Below are positions 59,311 through 64,000 of a DNA stretch of 64,000 nucleotides, one piece after another (the stretch's first letter is position 1; each line of letters starts with the position of its first letter). Source of the DNA: Streptomyces rhizosphaerihabitans (GTDB taxonomy: Bacteria > Actinomycetota > Actinomycetes > Streptomycetales > Streptomycetaceae). Made by a program: the position numbers and the translations under genes. Location: the NCBI RefSeq assembly GCF_025399795.1, contig NZ_JAODTZ010000044.1, positions 25,845-89,844 on the forward strand, written 5' to 3'. Below the pieces are notes generated by a model. The model was not told where the DNA came from, ran no database searches, and was given only the letters and a program-made list of their open reading frames with translations.

Positions 59311-59500
59311 CGGGCGTCTCCAGCGGTTGTCTTCAGTAATGGACGCGTGTGACGCGCCCCTACCAGGTGGCATCCATCCTGCCGCAGGCGACGAGTCGGC
59401 GAAGCACCGAGGCCCGATCGGGTTCAGGTGTCTACGCTGGGTGGTGTTGTGGGCAGCCGCCGTCGGAACGAACCGGCGGCCTTAACAGCCGAGGAATCCC

Positions 59501-60943
59501 GTGAGTGACACCCCATTCGGATTCGGCCTTCCGCCGGAGGAGCCGGAGAACGGCGACGAGGGCAAGAAGAAGGACCAGCAGGGCGGCGGTGGTCAGGGAC
59601 CGTTCGGTTTCGGGCCGCCCGGAGCCGGTGGCCCCGGAGCCGACAATCCGCTCGCAGCCATGTTCGGCTCGATGAACCCCAATGACCTGGGCGCCGCGTT
59701 CCAGCAACTGGGCCAGATGCTCTCGTACGAGGGTGGTCCGGTGAATTGGGACATGGCCAAGCAGATCGCCCGGCAGACGGTCGCCCAGGGCACCTCTGAC
59801 GGCACCAAGGACGCGAGCGTCGGCCCCGCCGAGCGGCTCGCGGTCGAGGAAGCCGTCCGTCTGGCCGATCACTGGCTGGACGACGCGACCTCCCTGCCGT
59901 CCGGTGCCGCCTCCGCGCTGGCGTGGAGCCGCGCGGAGTGGGTCGAGGCGACCCTGCCCGTGTGGAAGGAGCTCGTCGACCCCGTCGCCGAGCGCGTCGG
60001 CGCGGCCATGGGCGACGTGCTGCCCGAGGAGATGCAGGCCATGGCGGGCCCGCTGATCGGCATGATGCGCTCCATGGGCGGCGCCATGTTCGGTACGCAG
60101 ATCGGGCAGGCCGTGGGCGTGCTCGCGGGCGAGGTCGTCGGCTCGACCGACATCGGCCTGCCGCTCGGCCCGGTCGGCAAGGCCGCGCTGCTGCCGCTGA
60201 ACATCGAGTCGTTCGGCAAGGACCTGAGCGTCCCCCAGGAAGAGGTGCGGCTCTACCTCGCCCTGCGCGAGGCCGCCCACCAGCGCCTCTTCGCGCACGT
60301 GCCGTGGCTGCGCTCCCACCTGTTCGGCGCTGTCGAGGGATACGCGCGCGGGATCAAGGTCGACACCGCGAAGCTGGAGGACGTGGTCGGCCAGTTCGAC
60401 CCGCAGAACCCGGAGGAGCTGCAGCAGGCACTCCAGCAGGGCATGTTCCAGCCGGAGGACACGCCGGAGCAGAAGGCGGCGCTGGCCCGTCTGGAGACGG
60501 CGCTCGCGCTGGTCGAGGGCTGGGTGGACGCGGTCGTCCACTCGGCGGCCAAGCCGCGCCTCTCGTCGGCCGACGCGCTGCGCGAGACGCTGCGCCGCCG
60601 CCGCGCCACGGGCGGTCCCGCCGAGCAGACGTTCGCCACGCTGATCGGTCTGCAGCTGCGCCCGCGCCGGTTGCGGGACGCCTCGCGCCTGTGGGCCTCG
60701 CTCACCGACGCGCGCGGTGTGGACGGCCGGGACGGCCTGTGGGCCCACCCGGACATGCTGCCCACGGCGTCCGACCTGGACGACCCGGACGGCTTCGTGC
60801 ACCGCGAGCACATGGACTTCTCCGAGCTCGACAAGATGCTCGGCGAGGCCGCGAGCGGGAGCACGGAGAAGCCGAACCTGAAGAAGGACGACGACTCCAA
60901 GGACTCCGGCAAGAGCGACGACAAGGGCGACGACACCGAGTGA
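59501..60943 (+). CDS. zinc-dependent metalloprotease-like protein (DUF2342 family)
   Basis: 480 aa. Gly/Phe/Pro-rich N-terminus (FGFGLPPEEPE and PFGFGPPGAGG), then the conserved core with QAVGVLAGEVVGSTDIGLPL and the putative metal motif LREAAHQRLFAHVPWL (an E-A-A-H variant of HExxH read in context). The C-terminus is a Lys/Asp-rich tail. The family is annotated as zinc-dependent metalloproteases or 'F420-associated' proteins in actinobacteria; activity is unproven. The GTG start at 59501 is supported by conserved MSDTPFGFG. Its stop overlaps the Nudix gene. Confidence 0.85.
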   Translation: MSDTPFGFGLPPEEPENGDEGKKKDQQGGGGQGPFGFGPPGAGGPGADNPLAAMFGSMNPNDLGAAFQQLGQMLSYEGGPVNWDMAKQIARQTVAQGTSDGTKDASVGPAERLAVEEAVRLADHWLDDATSLPSGAASALAWSRAEWVEATLPVWKELVDPVAERVGAAMGDVLPEEMQAMAGPLIGMMRSMGGAMFGTQIGQAVGVLAGEVVGSTDIGLPLGPVGKAALLPLNIESFGKDLSVPQEEVRLYLALREAAHQRLFAHVPWLRSHLFGAVEGYARGIKVDTAKLEDVVGQFDPQNPEELQQALQQGMFQPEDTPEQKAALARLETALALVEGWVDAVVHSAAKPRLSSADALRETLRRRRATGGPAEQTFATLIGLQLRPRRLRDASRLWASLTDARGVDGRDGLWAHPDMLPTASDLDDPDGFVHREHMDFSELDKMLGEAASGSTEKPNLKKDDDSKDSGKSDDKGDDTE

Positions 60944-61461
60944 GCCTGTACGACGACGCGGTCCTCGTGCTGAAGAGCTACGAGGACCAGGAAGAGCTGC
61001 GCCGGGTCTATCTGGATCACCTGTCCGCGCACCCGGACGGGATGTGGAAGTCGTGTCACGCCGGGCACCTCACGGCGAGCGCTCTGGTGATCGACCCGTC
61101 GCGCGGCCGCGTCCTGCTGACGCTGCACCGCAAGCTCCGGATGTGGCTGCAGATGGGCGGGCACTGCGAGCAGGACGACTCGACCCTGGCCGGCGCTGCC
61201 CTGCGCGAGGCGACCGAGGAATCGGGCATCGAGGGTCTGACCCTCCTGCCGGGCGGTCCCGCGACGCTGGACCGGCACGCCATCCCGGCGCCGTGCCACT
61301 GGCATCTGGACGTCCAGTACGCCGCACTCGCCCCGGCCGACGCCGTCGAGGCCATCAGCGACGAGTCCCTCGACCTGCGCTGGTTCGCCTACGACGAGGT
61401 CGCCGAGGTGGCCGACGACTCGGTCGTACGACTCCTGGACGCGGCCCGCGCCCGGCTGTGA
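60940..61461 (+). CDS. Nudix hydrolase
   Basis: 173 aa. The Nudix box is MGGHCEQDDSTLAGAALREA followed by TEESGI, one residue longer than the consensus between Gly and the REx2EE helix. GHLTASALVID and the C-terminal LRWFAYDEVAEVADDSVVRL match the fold. The substrate is some nucleoside diphosphate derivative, not identifiable. The GTG overlaps the metalloprotease stop by GTGA, so they are co-translated; no functional link is known. Confidence 0.88.
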   Translation: MSLYDDAVLVLKSYEDQEELRRVYLDHLSAHPDGMWKSCHAGHLTASALVIDPSRGRVLLTLHRKLRMWLQMGGHCEQDDSTLAGAALREATEESGIEGLTLLPGGPATLDRHAIPAPCHWHLDVQYAALAPADAVEAISDESLDLRWFAYDEVAEVADDSVVRLLDAARARL

Positions 61462-61492
61462 CCGGCGCGGAGGCGGGCCGTACGTCGAGCAG

Positions 61493-61561
61493 GTAAGGGG
61501 CGCCCGCCTGTGGCGATCGCCCCTTACATCTGCGCACTGGACCGTCGCTTCCCGGACGGTC
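61493..61561. terminator. two hairpins between convergent Nudix and AIM24 genes
   Basis: A 10-bp stem (61493-61502 with 61518-61527) and a 7-bp stem (61540-61546 with 61555-61561). Confidence 0.65.
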
Positions 61562-61566
61562 GGGCG

Positions 61567-62322
61567 TCAGCTCCAGGCGTTGCCCTGGTTCTGCGCGTGC
61601 ACGCCCTGCTGGCCCATGCCGTACTGGGCGCGCAGCCCCTGGCCGATCGCCGCATTCTGCGGCGGCAGCAGTTCACTGGGCTGCACGAGCGCGTAACCAC
61701 TGCCCATGAAGCTGAGCTCCCAGCCCTCACCGGTGTTGCCGCGGCGCCGCCACACTCCGGAGGAGTGGGTCTGGGCCTGCATCTGCACACGCAGGCCCGT
61801 GGACCACGCGACGATCGCGTCGGCATCGCAGTTGACGTACCGGTCCGGGGTGACCTGCATCATCAGCGGCACCCCGGAGGTCACCAGCGCGACCTTGCCG
61901 CGCCCCGTGATGTTGAGCTGGTACTTGCCGGAGCCGGAGATGCCGTACTGGCTGTCCACGGCGATCACCTCGTGGTGCAGCCCGGAGTCCATCGCCAGCA
62001 CATAGCTGCTGTCGACGGTGAGGCCGTCCTGGTCCACGTCGAGGACGTGCACGTGCTGGCCGAGGTTGGCGAGGTAGACCGTGCCCTGCCCGTGGCAGCG
62101 CATCAGGTCGAGGCCCTCACCGGTGTAGGCACGCGCGCGGTGCTGGCTGTTGTTCTGGTACTCGGCGTCGAACTCGACAAGGCCCTGGTACGCGACCATG
62201 GTGCCCTTGCGGGCGAGGATGTCGTCGTGCCCCTCCAGGACGACGCGCAGCATCTGCGAGTTCTGCAGGCTGTAGCGATCCTGGGTCTGCTGCTCGTTGT
62301 AGCCGAAAAGCGGGCTCTGCAT
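61567..62322 (-). CDS. AIM24-family protein, paralog 3 of the cluster
   Basis: 251 aa, starting MQSPLFGYNEQQTQDRYSLQ. AIM24/TerD-like beta-barrel features: LARKGTMVAYQGLVEFDAEY, TYLANLGQHVHVLDVDQDGL-type strands and GSGKYQLNITGRGKVALVTS. The C-terminus is Gln/Gly/Asn-rich. It lies 17 bases downstream of its paralog and shares about the same domain order. Function in bacteria is unknown; a mitochondrial homolog affects inner-membrane organisation. It is cytosolic as far as can be seen. Confidence 0.88.
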   Translation of the reverse strand: MQSPLFGYNEQQTQDRYSLQNSQMLRVVLEGHDDILARKGTMVAYQGLVEFDAEYQNNSQHRARAYTGEGLDLMRCHGQGTVYLANLGQHVHVLDVDQDGLTVDSSYVLAMDSGLHHEVIAVDSQYGISGSGKYQLNITGRGKVALVTSGVPLMMQVTPDRYVNCDADAIVAWSTGLRVQMQAQTHSSGVWRRRGNTGEGWELSFMGSGYALVQPSELLPPQNAAIGQGLRAQYGMGQQGVHAQNQGNAWS

Positions 62323-62338
62323 GATGTCCTGCTCCCCC

Positions 62339-63019
62339 TCAGCCCCGGACTCGGAGGCGGTCGGTGCTGTCCTCGCTGGGCTGGACGACGACGATGCCCT
62401 GCCCGGAGAACGCCATCTGGAAGGCCTCGCCGCTGCCGCGTCCGATCAGCGACTGCGCCTTGAAGCTGCGCTTGCCCTTCACCTTGAGGTTCGGGGACCA
62501 GGCGACGAGCGCGTCCGGGTCGACGTACGTCTCGTCCTCACCACCGCCGCAGTCGACGACGATCGGCTTGCCCCGGGACGTCAGCGCGACCCAGCCCTGA
62601 CCGGAGATCTTGGTGTTCCACAGACCCTGTCCGGCGAACTTGGCGAGCCCCTTCACCCGCTCGACACCCCAGGTGAGATGGGCGTCGAAGGCGAGCAGAT
62701 TCGTCGCGTTGACGGAGATCGCGTCCCCGTTGAGGTTGATGACGACGACGTTCGCCCCGTAGTCGGCGAGGTAGAGCAGACCGTCGCCGGAGCACTTCAT
62801 GAGGGGCGCGCCCTCGCCCGTCATCCAGTCGCGTGCGATCTGGCGTACGGCTGGCGGGTTGGGCTCGTACTGGACGAACCCTTCGTAGGCGACCATCGAC
62901 CCCACGCGCGCGAGGAGGTCGCTTCCGGTCTGCATGGCGACCTTCAGCATGTGACTGCCGTGGTTCTCCATGCGCGCGGTGACGGGTGCCGGGGCAAAGC
63001 CCGCGAGTTGCTGGTTCAT
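62339..63019 (-). CDS. AIM24-family protein, paralog 2 of the cluster
   Basis: 226 aa, starting MNQQLAGFAPAPVTARMENH. Core blocks: LLARVGSMVAYEGFVQYEPN, LYLADYGANVVVINLNGDAI, and QGLWNTKISGQGWVALTSRG, with the ending FSGQGIVVVQPSEDS. The motif G-S-M-V-x-Y-x-G is shared with both neighbours. It begins 11 bases after the upstream paralog, so the three genes form an operon. Confidence 0.9.
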   Translation of the reverse strand: MNQQLAGFAPAPVTARMENHGSHMLKVAMQTGSDLLARVGSMVAYEGFVQYEPNPPAVRQIARDWMTGEGAPLMKCSGDGLLYLADYGANVVVINLNGDAISVNATNLLAFDAHLTWGVERVKGLAKFAGQGLWNTKISGQGWVALTSRGKPIVVDCGGGEDETYVDPDALVAWSPNLKVKGKRSFKAQSLIGRGSGEAFQMAFSGQGIVVVQPSEDSTDRLRVRG

Positions 63020-63030
63020 GTCGGGCTCCC

Positions 63031-64000
63031 TCAGACCTCGTACGGCTGGACGACGACGAAATTGCCTGGCGCGGCACGGAACTGGAGGTTCACGCTCTCG
63101 CCGGTGTCGCCGGGGTAGGCGTTCCGGCGCATCCGCACCTGGCTGGAGACGATCACCTGAGCGGCCGCCGACCAGGCGACGACCGCGTTGCAGTCGGCGA
63201 ACGTCGTGGGGGTGACCGGCAGGACGACAGGGGCACCGTGCGTCTTGACGACGATGGTGCCGGTCCCCTGGAACTGCATGGTGAACAGCGCGCCCCCGGG
63301 GATGCCGTGTCCCTCGATGCGACGGACCTCGTACTGGAGGGACTCGTCGAAGGCGAGGACGTTCTCCGCGGAGACACAGATCGCGTCTCCCTGGAGCTCG
63401 ATCGGGTGCACATGGGTGGCGTTCTCGGCGAAGAACACCTGGCCCTGACCGGTGCAGCGCATCAGCTGCATCTCCTGGCCGGTCGCGCTGCCCACGAGCC
63501 GACCGGCGAACCCGGCGCCCTTGTAGCTGAAGTCGACCTTGCCCTGGTACAGCACCATGCTGCCCTGGCGGGCCAGTACGGGCTGACCGCCGATGCCGAG
63601 ATCGACGCGGATGAGCTTCTTGTTCTGCGGAGTCCACCGCTGGCCGGTGGGCGTCTCCTTGAAGGCCCCCAGCGCGGCGGCCACACCGGCCCCGCCCTGG
63701 GGGGCACCCTGGGGTGCGCCGTACGGGGAGGGGGCACCGGGCTGACCCGGGAACTGCCCGGGTGCCTGGCCCGGGATCTGTCCGTACTGCGGCTGCTGAC
63801 CGTATCCGGGGGGCGCCGTCGGTGCCTGCTGGCCGTAACCGGGCGGCATCTGAGCCGTCTGGCCGGGCGGCTGCTGACCGTATCCGGGCGGCGGACCGGG
63901 CGGACCGGGCGGACCGGGCGGCTGCGCGTACGGCGCGGGGCCCGGCGGCGGGACGGTGCCGCCCGGCGGAATGTGCAGCGGGCCCACGAGCGTGGGGGCT
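63031..64000 (-). CDS. AIM24-family protein with Pro/Gly/Tyr/Gln-rich N-terminus, possibly truncated by the window edge
   Basis: At least 319 codons. A GTG at 63987 (GPLHIPPGGTVPPPGPAPY) could start it, but the frame is open to the edge, so the true start may lie outside. Residues about 10-100 are a low-complexity tract with repeated PPGYGQQ and GQxPGQ units. The AIM24 core follows: LARQGSMVLYQGKVDFSYKG, FFAENATHVHPIELQGDAIC, and GTGTIVVKTHGAPVVLPVTP, ending NFVVVQPYEV. It is the longest and first gene of the three-paralog operon. Confidence 0.85.
   Translation of the reverse strand, partial: APTLVGPLHIPPGGTVPPPGPAPYAQPPGPPGPPGPPPGYGQQPPGQTAQMPPGYGQQAPTAPPGYGQQPQYGQIPGQAPGQFPGQPGAPSPYGAPQGAPQGGAGVAAALGAFKETPTGQRWTPQNKKLIRVDLGIGGQPVLARQGSMVLYQGKVDFSYKGAGFAGRLVGSATGQEMQLMRCTGQGQVFFAENATHVHPIELQGDAICVSAENVLAFDESLQYEVRRIEGHGIPGGALFTMQFQGTGTIVVKTHGAPVVLPVTPTTFADCNAVVAWSAAAQVIVSSQVRMRRNAYPGDTGESVNLQFRAAPGNFVVVQPYEV

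Overview
This window is a chromosomal segment of a Streptomyces (high-GC actinomycete). The evidence is the very high third-position G/C in every coding frame, GTG starts, GTGA/ATGA start-stop overlaps, and a string of genes with recognised Streptomyces orthologs: eshA, prsH-sigH, wblE, dasABCD-dasR-nagB, nrdAB under a cobalamin riboswitch, the epi-isozizaene synthase/CYP170A1 pair, sigR-rsrA, aroA, hisN, a catR-like Fur gene, and actinobacterial UPF0182 and AIM24 genes. From memory the order matches the S. coelicolor SCO5190-SCO5252 region read in reverse. It therefore looks like core chromosome with small species-specific insertions, not a genomic island.

Layout. 1-8.8 kb: the end of an ECF sigma/DGPF unit, a small zinc-ribbon gene, a GNAT enzyme, then a polyprenyl diphosphate synthase beside EshA, a cNMP-domain (family 2B) encapsulin shell protein. 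This is the most system-like pair in the window. A cytosolic PGRP-type amidase, a PLP enzyme, a Na+/H+ antiporter and a UBP-type zinc finger follow. 8.8-14.5 kb: stress and developmental regulation (anti-sigma PrsH coupled to SigH, lipid kinase, WblE, PdtaS-like kinase). 14.5-22.4 kb: the aminosugar regulon. NagB, the dasABCD transporter/hydrolase operon and DasR lie around several DasR (dre) operator matches. 22.5-25.2 kb: a DUF3311/SSS carboxylate-type transporter and a GNAT enzyme. 25.2-29 kb: AdoCbl riboswitch and class Ia ribonucleotide reductase, with no nrdS visible after nrdB.

29-35 kb: a secreted sedolisin, a lipoprotein, and the albaflavenone pair. 35-42.4 kb: deformylase, a TPR protein, paired HD/HD-GYP membrane proteins, and the thiol-stress operon sigR-rsrA with an exact sigma-R promoter. 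42.4-49.4 kb: M50 protease, aroA-rsgA, an SMR exporter, a TetR regulator, hisN, a CBS protein and a Fur-family regulator with a 7-1-7 operator. 49.6-52.1 kb: two identical initiator tRNA genes flanking a Sel1-repeat gene. 52-64 kb: envelope and housekeeping proteins (UPF0182, PDZ-Lon protease, MoaE, SDR, zinc-metalloprotease, Nudix) and three tandem AIM24-family genes, the last running to the window edge.

How the parts connect. DasR/NagB/DasABCD form one chitin-derived aminosugar circuit. A prenyl diphosphate synthase and a sesquiterpene cyclase plus P450 give two separate terpenoid nodes. SigH, SigR and the Fur-like protein cover osmotic, thiol and peroxide/metal stress. Intergenic DNA holds many strong hairpins at gene ends and four short tandem-repeat arrays. 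Gene identities are by eye from motifs and family memory; no search was run.
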